Part shown: in pieces, positions 55,320 to 64,000 of the stretch
How the letters are laid out: each line of letters starts with the position of its first letter
Numbering within the stretch: the stretch's first letter is position 1
Source: Dendrocalamus latiflorus
Taxonomy: Eukaryota; Streptophyta; Magnoliopsida; Poales; Poaceae
Length of the DNA: 64,000 bases
Direction of reading: 5' to 3'
Assembly: GCA_017311315.1 (NCBI GenBank)
Contig: CM029622.1
Span: forward strand, 11,149,295 to 11,213,294
Translations under genes and position numbers: made by a program
Notes under the pieces: model-generated
The model's database searches: none
What the model was told of the DNA's origin: nothing
What the model saw: the letters and a program-made list of their open reading frames with translations, nothing else

Positions 55320-56232
55320 ATCTCCCCCTTGATGAGTCTATTGACAAACGCAGAAAAAGCATTAAGAAGAGTTTGATTTTGAAGAATCCAACATGGTCCA
55401 AAGAATGAAATGAAGCTAATGACCATGTCGACAGAAGGAACACTAGAGCAACTACTGAAAGAGCAAATTGATCTCCAAAGCTCTAAACTGTTCCCAACAG
55501 ACTTTTTCTTCTCTATTCTCCCCCTTTTGGCAATAAACGCATCAAGATGCAATAGAGATAGCGGAGCTGGCGCCTTCGCCCCGCGAACACCGCCACGTGG
55601 GCGGTGACTTTGGATCTTGCGATGCGGTCTTGCGCTGTAAAGGTTCCTGGAATCACGCCGGCCCCTGGTCTGCCAGGGTTAGGTTCCCGTACCGTGCGAC
55701 CCGACGCGCCCGGGGCACGCGGTGGCCTATGACTGGTGGGCGGCGGGATGTGGACGGTTGCGTGCTTGCGGCCGCTCGCCTCTTCCCTAGGCAAGGGGGA
55801 CACGGGGCGGGCAGTGAATGGCGCGGCGCCGGAGCTGTTGTGATCCCCTGGCCCATTGGTGTGCCTATAACAGCGGCTAGGTAACGCCGTGCTGTGACGG
55901 TCCTTGGCGCCTGTGGTCGTGACCTTCCAGCGTTGGGTGTGGGGCGCTGCGTTGGACGGGCGCTTGTACGACTGCGGTCGCGCCTCGTACACGGACCTTC
56001 GCGACCCTTCGCTTTCAGTTACGGGGAATCGTGCGGGGCGGACCTTTACACCGCTGCGGTTGCATCCGGCACGTGGATCGTTGCGACGCTTCGGTAGCGG
56101 CGGTATGGGCGAGGTGGCTTGAAATAGCCCCCCCGTAACAGCGTCCCCGCATCTTTACGCCCTCTTTCCTGTCTGCTCCGCCCTCTACACCTTCGCGCTA
56201 TCTTCACCGCTTCAGTCTCTCCGTGGGAAGCG

Positions 56233-58847
56233 ATGGCCCCCAGTAGCGAGCGCGGCCAGGCGGTTGGTGGCCCTGACATTCGCCGGCGGTCCTCGCTGTT
56301 GAAGATGAAATACGCGCTCCAAGAGCGCGACCCGGCGGCGGCGGACCAGGAGCGGCTGGTGGCGGAGGAGGAAGGCACGTTCTCCGGCGAGCTAGGCCCC
56401 TCGCTCGTGACCGAGAAGACGATCCAAGGGCTCCTGCGCGCGGGGAAGTTGTCCGGGCGCCAGGAGGTACGATTGCCCGCCGCCGACGAGACGGAACCGC
56501 ATCCCGAGAGGTCGGAGGCGGTCGTGTTCGTTGCCTTTTTCGACGCGGGGCTCCGGATCCCGGCGGCGGCTATGGTGGGCGACGTGCTGTGGACCTTCGG
56601 GCTGGAGCTAGCGCAACTGACTCCGAACGCCGTGGTCCGGCTCGCGGTGTACAGCTGGGCCTTGCGCTCGGGGGCGTGTTGGCCCAGCGCGTCGTTGTTC
56701 GCGTATCTTCACGAGGCACGATGCCAGCCCAAGGGCCGGAAGGACGGGACGCTGTCGAGCTTCGGTAGCGTCACTTTTATTCTTCGCCCGTCGTGCAAGA
56801 AGCTCTTCCCTGCGAACTCAACTCGCGGGAAGTGGGAGTCTTACTGGATGAAGCGGTGGTTCTACCACCGTGTGGAGAGCGGGAGCGGCCTTGAGTGCAC
56901 AGGCCGACCGATCGCGTTCAAGCCCTCGCCCGGCCGAACGCTCGATGATGAGGACAAGCGGAGGGTCAAGCGGCTCGTAGGCGTGGCCGCCCGCCTCAAC
57001 ATGCGCGACCTCGCCGAAGAGTACGTGATGTACGGCGTGGCACCGCTTGCCTACGACTGGCGTCTTGCCGCCGAGAGGCGTCGAGACGACAATGTTTCGC
57101 CATGGGTCTGCTCGCTGCCGGCGCCGCCCGGTCTTCGTAAGCCTCGATCGCGTCCCTCCTTTGTTCACGCGAAATGCGTTACATGCTGATGCTATTCTCG
57201 TTTGCTTCAGGGATTTCCTTGGAGGAGGCGGAGCAAGCCGCGCGCGTATTCCTGGGGACGTACACCGCCAGAGAGCACGAGCAGCGCGCGTCTGCTATCG
57301 CCGAGGCGGGGTCGGGGCGAATAAACCGCGTGTGCGAGGTCCTGGGCCTTGCCGTGCCGGACCGTGTCGCTCCAGACGACGGTGCAGTGAAGAAGAAGAA
57401 GGCCCCGTCTTGGAAGAGGGGCCGCAGCGGGGCGCCTGCTGCTAGTGTTTCCGAGGGCGGGGCGGACGCGGAGTCGGACTCGGTGAGGTATGCCGATTTG
57501 GGCTTGGGTGGCGCAGACGCCGAAGGCGAGGTATCTTTGGCGAGCGTCCCGGACGGCGAGTTTGCCGCGGGCAGCCGGAGGGGGGAAGTCTCACCGCCCG
57601 CCGAAGTCACCGAGGCGGAACCCGTGCGAACCGGCGATGCCGAGGTGGAGCTTTCGACCGCGGCCGCTGTGGTGCCGGAGGCGCCCTCCACGAGGGCGCA
57701 CGGAGCCGTGTTGCCTTTACCGACAGCAGCCGAAAGCGAGGTGCCCCCTGCGACAACCGCCACCGCGGAACCTTCGCCCCCGGGCGCGGCAGCCGCGGGG
57801 TCTCCCCCAACCGCAGCTGCGGGGGCGGCGTCGCTGCTGGCTGCCCCGGCTAAACGGCCGTGTGTGCGGCCAGAGCTCCACCGGACACCGCGAGGATTCG
57901 TCGTGGCCACGGGCATCAGAAGCTTGTGGGACTCTAGCGCAAGCGCCGGGGACCCTGCGGCATACGCGCCTTCTGCCCTTCTGGCCACGCCTGGGCTTAG
58001 CTGAGCTTGCTAAGTCTTTTCCCTTCTACAGACACTTGTGCTGGGGCAGGCCCTGCAAACGGCCTATGCTCATAGCCGAAAGGCGCTCGAGGATAGGCTG
58101 CGGGCCACCGAGGAGGAGCTGCGCGAAGCCTCTGGCGCCCGCTCTGCCCAGGACGCCCGCATCCGCCAGCTGGAAGCGGAATGCGCCGAAGCTAGGGCGC
58201 ACGCAGAGGGACTTGTTGCGTCGGCGCGGGAGTCGGCCGCGGCAGCTGCTGAACAGAGGTTTGCGGCGGAGCGGGACGGGCTCCTGGAGCAGGTCGCCTC
58301 GCTAGAGAAGGAAAAAGGCGAGCTTGCCCTGACTCTAGCGGAGCGTAACCAGACGCTTGGCGACGCCTCGGTGGTTGCGTGGGACGCCATGCAAGCGCTG
58401 GAGAGCCATCTTCAAGGGCTGGTAACTGAGGTGCCGGGCCGCGCCTTCGGCCTGGAGGAGTTGTCCCGGACGCTCCGCTGGGTCGGGGATGCCGCCAACG
58501 TCGTGCGCGACGCGGCGACGTCCTTCGGCACCCACTGCGCGTACACGTCGACATGCTTGGTGTGCGCGCTCCTGCAGCACCGTGGTTGTACGCACGTCGC
58601 CGGGCTGGATGACCCCCAGCTGGAGATGCCTGGCGGGGCCGGAGTAATGTCCGGCGCCGTCCGCTCCGCTCGCCTTGCCCTCGGGCCCTTCTTCGACCGG
58701 ATCTGGGCTTACGTCGGGCCGGATGCTGCACGGATTGAGCTCCAGAAGTCGCTCTACGGGACGGGGAACCTCGGCCAATTTCTGGACGGGGTCCCTCGAC
58801 GCGACGATGGCGGCGCTGGGCCCTCCGAAGGCGCCGGGAACCCGTAG
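56233..58847 (+). CDS. Tat antisense gene (putative 'gypsy type transposon' domain plus coiled coil), spliced
   Basis: Exon 1 is 56233-57136 (MAPSSERGQA...). The 74-bp intron 57137-57210 has GTAAG...TTCAG ends and phase 1. Exon 2 starts at 57211 (ISLEEAEQAARVFLGTYT). A second intron must remove the stop at 58002-58004; its acceptor CTTCTACAG at 58031 is good and the donor is not clear. Exon 3 (58032-58847) is in the same frame. The N-terminal domain has VFVAFFDAGLRIP and LELAQLTPNAVVRLAVYSWA (PF04195-like). The middle is Ala/Pro/Glu-rich and probably disordered, with a basic patch KKKKAP. The C-terminal part has a long coiled coil (ALEDRLRATEEELREASGAR, LEQVASLEKEKGELALTLAE). Total is about 850 residues. 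It runs opposite to gag, between the pol position and the 3' LTR. Function is unknown; the frame is remarkably intact for an element lacking pol. Confidence 0.75.
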
Positions 58848-58904
58848 GTCTGACGCCGTGGTGCCTAGGTGTAGGCGTGCGTTGTACTGTTCCTTGTCTT
58901 TACG

Positions 58905-58910
58905 AATAAA
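58905..58910 (+). terminator. Polyadenylation signal of the antisense gene
   Basis: AATAAA, 58 bp after the stop at 58847, in the expected position for a plus-strand transcript ending before the tandem repeats. Confidence 0.55.
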
Positions 58911-59254
58911 GTACACACTTGCTGCATGCATTCTGACTTTCGCCTATATCCCGGGTAGCTTCCTTGCTGGGGCCGGCTTCTTGCGGCCGACCTTTCAACC
59001 CGGCGACGCCTTCGACGCTGGCGAAGGGCCGAAGAGTCGCTGGACTTTTGGGCGAGCCGGCCTTCTTCGAGCGAGGCCCCAGCTTTAGCGCGTGTTAAGG
59101 ACGAACCCGCGGGATAGCGGCTTAGAGCGGCAGGGATGTTGCCGGACCTTTGTACTTGTGATTTTTCCGGTATGCAGACTTCCTGGCATTTTAGGATATG
59201 CGCTGTGTGTTGATGCCACCGTTGGCGAAGTAGCTGCGCCAGGGTTCCTTAGAA

Positions 59255-59500
59255 CGGACAGCCCGTAGACTGGCGTGTGCGGAGACGGACCTCTGCACTT
59301 TACCTTGTTATAGTCCGTAGACTGGCGTATGTAGAGGCGGACCTCGGCACTTCGCCTTTCTTTATAGTCCGGAGACTCGCGCGTGCGGAGGCAGACCTCG
59401 ACGCTACGTCTTGCTTTATAGTCCAGAGACTGGTGCGTGCGGAGGCGGACCTCGACGCTACGTCTTATTTAAAGTCCGTAGACTGGTGCGCGCGAGGGCG
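59255..59500. repeat. Tandem repeat, about 55-60-bp unit, five copies
   Basis: GTCCGTAGACTGGCGTGTGCGGAGxCGGACCTCGxCxCTxCGxCTTxxTTTATA recurs about five times with decay. It lies in the Tat spacer where pol would be expected. Confidence 0.8.
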
Positions 59501-59507
59501 TCCCCCC

Positions 59508-59955
59508 GGTGCGTCTTTTGTTTATACTCAGGCCCGTCACCTTTGGCTACGGCGAGTGCACACGCGAACATGCGACTTCGATTTATACTCAGTCCCGTAC
59601 CCCTGGCTACGGCGAGTGCACACGCGAACGTGCGTCTTTGTTTATACTCAGGCCCGTCACCTTTTGGCTACGGCGAGTGCACACGCGAACGTGCGACTTC
59701 GATTTATACTCAGTCCCGTACCCCTGGCTACGGCGAGTGCACACGCGAACATGCGTCTTTGTTTATACTCAGGCCTGTCACCTTTTGGCTACGGCGAGTG
59801 CACACGCGAACGTGCGACTTCGATTTATACTCAGTCCCGTACCCCTGGCTACGGCGAGTGCACACGGGAACGTGCGTCTTTGTTTATACTCAGGCCCATC
59901 ACCTTTTGGCTACGGCGAGTGCACACGCGAACGTGCGACTTCGATTTATACTGCG
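59508..59955. repeat. Dimeric tandem repeat, about 60-bp monomers A and B alternating
   Basis: Monomers share TTTATACTCAGxCCcGTxxCC and GGCTACGGCGAGTGCACACGCGAAC. They alternate between a form with GCGTCTTTG/GCCCGTCACCTTTTGG and a form with GCGACTTCGA/TCCCGTACCCCTGG, giving a 121-122-bp higher-order period repeated about four times. All three plus frames are open across it because of the period, not because it is coding. Confidence 0.9.
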
Positions 59956-60197
59956 GGAACGCGCGCGTTGGCTAAGCCTGCGCGCACCTTCACCGCGTAA
60001 TTGCGCGTGATAAAGAAAGATTAGCGACAAACGGCGATCTTCATTACATCCCCGTTTGCGCGGGTGAGCGACTACAAAGGATGGATAACTAACCGCTTGC
60101 CCTTGGTGCGGCCGAAGCCTCTAGTCGCTAGACATCTGCAGGGCCCGCCAAGGCGCCTGTGAATGGCCCCGCGGACCTCCGGGCTGTGACGCCAGCT

Positions 60198-62714
60198 CTA
60201 GGAGCGCCGTTGGGCTTCGCGACGCGGGCACCTGGTACCTGGCTCGATGCGCCGGGCCATATCCTGGTCGCCTCGGACGGTGATGATGGTCCGGGGACCC
60301 GGCATCTTCATGCATAGATAGCCGTGATGTGGTACCGCGCCGAAGGAGTTAAGGATTGGGCGCCCTAATATGGCATTGTAGGGGTACGGAAGATCGACCA
60401 CGTCGAAGGTGGCATCTTCGGCCCGCACATTGTCATCTCGACCGAAGGAGACTTGAAGACCTATTTGGCCCAGCGCCCGCAGGGGCTGTCCCCCGAAGCC
60501 CTGCAGTGGGATTCCCGAGGGCCCTAGGCGGCTTCGAGGGATCCCCATCTGGTCGAAGGCCGCCGCAAACAATACGTTCACGGAGCTACCACCGTCCACC
60601 AAGGCGCGCCCCACGTCGCATCCCGCGATAGTGACCCGGATGACCAGGGGGTCCTGATGAGGGAAGTCCACACCCTGGGCGTCGTCGGGTGTGAATGTAA
60701 CTTCGTGCTGCGCCCAATTCGGCGGTGCTTGCGCTGGGTATGCCGCCACGTGATGTAGTCTTTGCGCATAGGCCTTCTGCTGTCGTGCCGAGGCGAATTC
60801 CAGCGCAGAGCCTCCGGATATGACGTTAATGACCCTGCGGTGGGTTGCGTCCGGGGCCTGCAGCGACAGGAGGCCCTCCCGAGGCTGCTGTACGTGAGCT
60901 TGGATCCGTAAGGTGCCTTCCTGGGGTTGCATCCCTTGCGCCTGTACCTGCACGGGGGCCTCGTATGGGAATTGGACGTGGGCCACCGCAGGCGGGCGCG
61001 CCTCCGGGATCCTGTCCCTAGCGACGCTGTCGCGGAGCGCCGCGATGGAGGTGCAGGCGCGGGTATCATGATTGCCGCGGCCGTGGACTACGCACCACAG
61101 TCCCTGATGCTGGTCGTCATAATCTCCACGACCCTTATCGTCGCGGCCCCTGCCACGGCCGCGTCCCCGGCCACGGCGCCCCCGACCGCCTCGGCCCGCG
61201 GGAGCACCCTCGTCGGACCCGCCTTCGATGTCGAGGACGTACCGGTTTCGCCTCGACCTCTGCTGGCCGCGCTTGGGCTGATCGGACGACTCCTTATGCG
61301 AGGCGTCCCTGCGGTCGGGCGCGTCCCTAGACGACTCCTGCTTACGTTTTCCCTTCGAAGAACCGCCCTTCGGCGGATCTTCGGCTTTTGCCGAGGCTCC
61401 GGCCTGGTTGGTGTCGGAGTCGTAACCTTGCCTTCGCCGCGCGTCTTCCTCCGCCCTGGCATATTCTTCCATTTTGTCGAAGAGCTTCGCCACCGTCTTG
61501 ATTGGCTTTCGTGCGTTGTACTCGGCCATCGGGCCCGGGCGAAGGCCCTGTATGGCTGCATTAACGATGGTGGTTTCGTTAACGTCTTTCACTTGGCATC
61601 GAATCTTGGCGAAGCGTTTGAAGTAGTCCCGGAGCTTCTCCGAGGGTTTTTGCTTCACAGCAAAGAGTTGGTCCGCGTCGACTCGGTCGACGTAGTTTCC
61701 TTGGAAGTTGTTGTGAAGGCGGACGCGAAGCTGCTCCCACGCGTAGATGGAGCCCGGCTCTATGGTAAAGAACCAAGAGAGCGCCACTCCTTGCAGCGCG
61801 AGGGGGAGTCCCTTCGCCTTCGTGGTGTCGTCTCCGCTCGCGGCTTCAATTGCGGTTTCGTACACGCGCACGAACTCACGGGGGTCCGTGTCGCCTCTGT
61901 ACGAGTCGACGGCGCTAGGGAACTTGAAGTCTTCGGGCCATGCCGCCTGCTACAGCTCCGCCGAAAGCGGGGACTCCGGATCTACGCGCCGCAGCGGCAC
62001 GCGGCTAGACGTGGGGGCTTCGCGACTGTCCGCCCTCTCCGGCGTGGGCTCGGTCGCGATTGCTGGCGCGGCCTGCTGGCTCCGAGCCTCTTGCATATCT
62101 CGGATGGCTCCGCGAAGGTCCCCTAGCTCCCGCTGGAACGCGTTGAGGGCCGCCAGTAGGGCACTTTCCACCGCCTGTGTGGGCGGGGTCGCCGGTACTC
62201 CCAACGGGCGGATCGGCGCGGGCACGACCGCGTCGCGAGCTCCCGAGCTGCCAGTCGCTCCGTCGTGGCTACCTCGAACCGCCCGGCCCGCGCTGCCGAC
62301 GAGGGTCGCGGCGGGGGCGGCGAGGTCGGCTGTCGTTGCGTCGGCGGGGTCGGTTGTCCCCGCACCGGCGTCGACGTCTTCGACCGCCGGGTTTGCCACC
62401 GCAACGCTGGCGACGGGGTGGATCGCCGTGGTGCCGGTGACGGGGTTGGTCGTCGCGGCGCCGGTGACGAGGTTGGTCGTCGTAGTGCCGGTGACGGGGT
62501 TGGTCGTCGCGGTGCCGGTGACGGGGTTGGTCGTCGCGGTGCCGGTGACGAGGTTGGTTGTCACCGCGCGAACGTCGACGTCCTCGGCCACCGCGCCTGC
62601 GTCGCCACCCGCACTCGCCGCTGCCGATGCCGAAGCCCTGGTCCTCATACGACGCTCTGGCCCGGCCGCCTTCTTTCCCTTCGCCACCGCTGACGAAGCT
62701 TTTTTCGGTGCCAT
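60198..62714 (-). pseudogene. Tat gag-protease polyprotein with one nonsense codon, no pol
   Basis: ATG at 62714 (MAPKKASSAVAKGKKAAG). A basic, Ala-rich N-terminus is followed by 9-residue repeats (TTNPVTGTA-like). A TAG at complement(61950..61952) splits the frame. Downstream in the same frame is the Ty3 gag core (GVALSWFFTIEPGSIYAWEQ, LHNNFQGNYVDRVDADQL, KLRDYFKRFAKIRCQVKDV), an Arg/Gly-rich stretch (GRGRRGRGRGRGRGRDDKGR), a short Cys/His segment, and a retroviral-type aspartic protease (ALVDGGSSVNVLF, ILGRPIL). The frame stops at 60198 with no reverse transcriptase, RNase H or integrase. A copy like this could supply capsid only if the stop is bypassed; otherwise it relies on helpers. Confidence 0.9.
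62425..62565. repeat. 27-bp minisatellite inside Tat gag
   Basis: GCCGGTGACGGGGTTGGTCGTCGCGGT-type units, about five copies, encode the 9-residue TTNPVTGTA repeats in the gag N-terminus. Variation between copies is mostly transitions (NP/NL). Confidence 0.88.
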
Positions 62715-62749
62715 CCTTCTTCTTCGGTCTTCAGGCTTGTCCTTGTCGT

Positions 62750-62767
62750 CCCCACGGACGGCGCCAA
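62750..62767 (-). other. Primer-binding site of the Tat element
   Basis: The minus strand after the 5' LTR reads TTGGCGCCGTCCGTGGGG. The TGGCGCCGT start is common in Tat/Athila-type elements. It sits 1-2 bp from the LTR. Confidence 0.75.
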
Positions 62768-62768
62768 C

Positions 62769-63015
62769 TGTTGTGGCTACGGGCCAAACAGAGAGAGGGG
62801 TGGTAGTGGAGAGTGATGAAGATGAGTGTAATGGCCTGGGTCCTCCCCATGGCCTGTACTCGTATATATATACGCATGAGGAGTGCTTTTACAGTTATAC
62901 CCTTACATCTGGTTATCCCCTCTGGGGGCAGTTATGTCATTACACATGGCCTATTCTGGGCCTTATAATTTCCTACCAGGCCTGCTGGGTTTGGGTGGGG
63001 GCCATCCCTACGACA
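62769..63015 (-). repeat. 5' LTR of the Tat element (247 bp)
   Basis: Matches 51837-52083 with four transitions. Followed by CTAAG (63016-63020). Confidence 0.92.
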
Positions 63016-63039
63016 CTAAGATTAGAGTCTACCATTACA

Positions 63040-63210
63040 ATATCTCAAAACAACGAGCAGGTTACACAACAAGAACAACGAGCAGGTTACACAACAAGAA
63101 CAACGAGCAGGTTACACAACAAGAACAACGAGCAGGTTATACAACAAGAACAACAAGAACAACGAGCAGGTTACACAACAAGAACAACGAGTAGGTTACA
63201 CAACAAGCAA
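63040..63210. repeat. 25-bp tandem repeat, about six copies
   Basis: GTTACACAACAAGAACAACGAGCAG repeated, with one unit carrying an extra AACAAG step. It lies in the CACTA flank. 63330-63420 is a further purine-rich AGGAGGACAGCAAGG-type repeat. Confidence 0.9.
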
Positions 63211-63547
63211 AGATCCTCTATGCCTTCTCGCCCCTAATGCAACGCATGAGCTGAGTGTCTTTGACGACCACCATCGTCGGCGTTGATTGAGCGTCTGCCC
63301 GGTTGGCACGAGCTAGATGCTTCTGCGTCGTCTGCAAGGAGGAGGACAGCAAGGAGGAGGAGAACAACAAGGAAGAGGACAGCAAGGAGGAGGACAGCAA
63401 GAAAGAGGAGACCAGCAAAGAGGCTGAATTTTGGTTATATTTATAGGGGAGGGAGAGGCGGGAATTCGAAATTTGTGGCGCGGGAACGGAAAGGCGGAGC
63501 TACGATTCGTGGGGCTGAGGATCGACGGGCCCAGCGGTCAGATCATT

Positions 63548-63586
63548 CATCACAGACGGTTCTATATATAGAACCGTCTGTGAATT
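63548..63586. repeat. Single CACTA subterminal hairpin unit
   Basis: ATCACAGACGGTTCTATATATAGAACCGTCTGTGAA is one near-perfect inverted unit of the same family as the arrays elsewhere. It shows that CACTA sequence continues to the right of the Tat insertion. Confidence 0.8.
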
Positions 63587-64000
63587 GGAGCACAAATTTT
63601 TTATACCGATGCAATATAAACAACTAGTCTGCAAAGATAAAATAGCAAAGGTTTATATAGTTTATATATACTTATTTGAAAGGTTTCGACGAGATCTACA
63701 ACTTTGCAGTTGAAGCAAAATCCAAATTCCAAAAATAAAACCAAGAAAAAGGGCAAAAACAGAAACCAAAATCTTGCGATGCAGGTTTAGGTCCAAAGAT
63801 GACCATTTTTTGGGGTCTTGGAGGACGACTGGCACAAGCGAGTCATTTTTTTATTGGGTTCGTCGTTAGCTTTCTAACGAGTACAAGAACGTCAAAAACG
63901 GACACCGTATGCAAAAGTTATGCTCGTTTTACTCAAGGTGTCTCAAAACTGAACCATACTCGGACTTAAGCGGGAAAATATGAAATTTTGAGGGATTGCA
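63587..64000. other. Unassigned sequence to window end
   Basis: AT-rich and noncoding, presumably interior of the CACTA element. Phrases such as CGTATGCAAAAGTTA and GCTTTCTAACG resemble transposon leader sequence. No ORF of note. Confidence 0.35.

Larger units (their letters stand above)
53250..55557 (-). mobile_element. Rearranged Ty1/copia fragment (PPT-LTR-PBS-gag order)
   Basis: Read on the minus strand: about 240 bp of element 3' end with the polypurine tract CAAGGGGGAGAT (55320-55331), a complete LTR (55319-53522, 1798 bp), the primer-binding site TGGTATCAGAGC (complement 53508..53519), and the first 72 codons of gag. Both outer ends are internal sequence, so this is a permuted piece rather than a normal insertion. 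Ends are judged from the break in the host minisatellite. Confidence 0.8.
51837..63015 (-). mobile_element. Non-autonomous Tat-lineage Ty3 retrotransposon with antisense gene
   Basis: 247-bp LTRs lie at 51837-52083 (3') and 62769-63015 (5'), with four transitions between them by eye (1.6%). Flanks are TTAAG (left) and CTAAG (right), a 5-bp duplication with one mismatch. In transcription order it holds a primer-binding site, gag-protease (62714-60198), tandem repeats where RT-RNase H-integrase should be, the antisense gene (58847 to 56233, plus strand), a 65-bp minisatellite with an inserted copia fragment, and the 3' LTR. With no pol it would depend on a helper element. Confidence 0.9.
51384..64000 (+). 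mobile_element. CACTA element, left part, carrying a nested Tat element
   Basis: The terminus CACTACTACAGAAAAGG at 51384 is followed by a subterminal array, the GGCTAGCCTCAGGAAATGCTAG motif, and then the Tat element (51837-63015). After it the CACTA sequence resumes with 25-bp tandem repeats, a promoter-like GC/AG-rich stretch and a further hairpin unit at 63548-63586. The right end is beyond the window. The preceding bases are ATT (possible 3-bp duplication). No transposase frame is visible up to 64000. Confidence 0.7.

Noticed and set aside
57179..57988. 269-codon minus-strand frame opposite the antisense gene
   Set aside because: It mirrors the Ala/Pro-rich middle of the plus-strand gene. 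Splice sites, coiled coil and homology to the left Tat element all support the plus strand.
59277..60010. Long frames in all three plus phases
   Set aside because: The open frames are a by-product of the 121-bp A/B tandem repeat, and the encoded peptides are just the repeat read in each phase.
63040..63210. CRISPR-like direct repeats
   Set aside because: The 25-bp units are contiguous without unique spacers, in a plant transposon. It is a minisatellite.
61747..63237. 496-codon and 399-codon plus-strand frames (60927-63237)
   Set aside because: They are antisense shadows of the GC-rich Tat gag-protease frame and run through the LTR into the 25-bp repeat.
1..64000. tRNA, rRNA or other structural RNA genes
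   Set aside because: None seen. The tRNA-like matches are primer-binding sites of retroelements or a SINE-like B box.

Overview
This is nuclear DNA of a grass (Poaceae), and most of it is nested transposable elements. The evidence is spliced genes with GT-AG introns, MITEs, CACTA transposons with a CACTACTA terminus, Ty1/copia and Ty3/gypsy LTR retrotransposons with plant primer-binding sites, Tat-lineage elements with an antisense gene, CRM-like retroelements, and a GC-rich single-exon phytocystatin. The species cannot be fixed from the sequence. Only two ordinary host genes are well supported: an hnRNP-type RNA-binding protein (about 39.0-41.3 kb, minus) and a secreted phytocystatin (49.67-50.05 kb, plus).

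Layout. 1-2070: 3' end of a plus-strand Tat-lineage LTR retrotransposon carrying an antisense, intron-containing ORF on the minus strand. 2071-17989: best read as one large CACTA (En/Spm) element with a decayed TNP2-type transposase on the minus strand (9656 to 3433). It is broken by a CRM-like retroelement fragment that forms a palindrome with 1.4-kb arms (3681-6680), a copia solo LTR (10067-12113) and a 3.6-kb gypsy solo LTR (12534-16151). Its right terminus is at 17989, and a 207-codon ORF (17048-17671) lies between arrays of its subterminal repeats. 18106-23971: a complete, young, non-autonomous CRM-like Ty3 element (942-bp LTRs, TSD CCTAA) with an internal pol deletion. 24108-33863: an old, decayed Ty3-type element with LTRs of unequal length.

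33864-43595 is the gene-proximal interval. It holds the hnRNP gene, a Tourist-like MITE, three hAT-type elements with 8-bp target duplications, a MULE-like element with a GC-rich core, and another MITE. 43596-47004 is a second 3.4-kb solo LTR (TSD ATTAC). 47378-48253 holds an LTR fragment and a CACTA terminus. 49673-50053 is the cystatin gene, followed by a Tourist-like MITE and a Stowaway-like MITE with an embedded SINE-like segment.

51384 to the window end is the left part of another CACTA element, into which a minus-strand, non-autonomous Tat element (51837-63015) has inserted. That element keeps gag-protease (with one nonsense codon), has tandem repeats where pol should be, and carries a full antisense gene (ATG, introns, coiled coil, AATAAA). 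A rearranged copia fragment (PPT-LTR-PBS-gag order) sits inside one of its minisatellites.

The most notable observations are: the Tat antisense gene, found in two diverged elements with the intron in the same position and phase; the near-perfect 1.4-kb-arm palindrome; the CRM-like deletion derivative; and arrays of GGT-N3-ACC palindromes at the same place in two diverged copia LTRs. I found no clear evidence of a wholly new system. The antisense Tat gene is the best candidate for unexplained biology.
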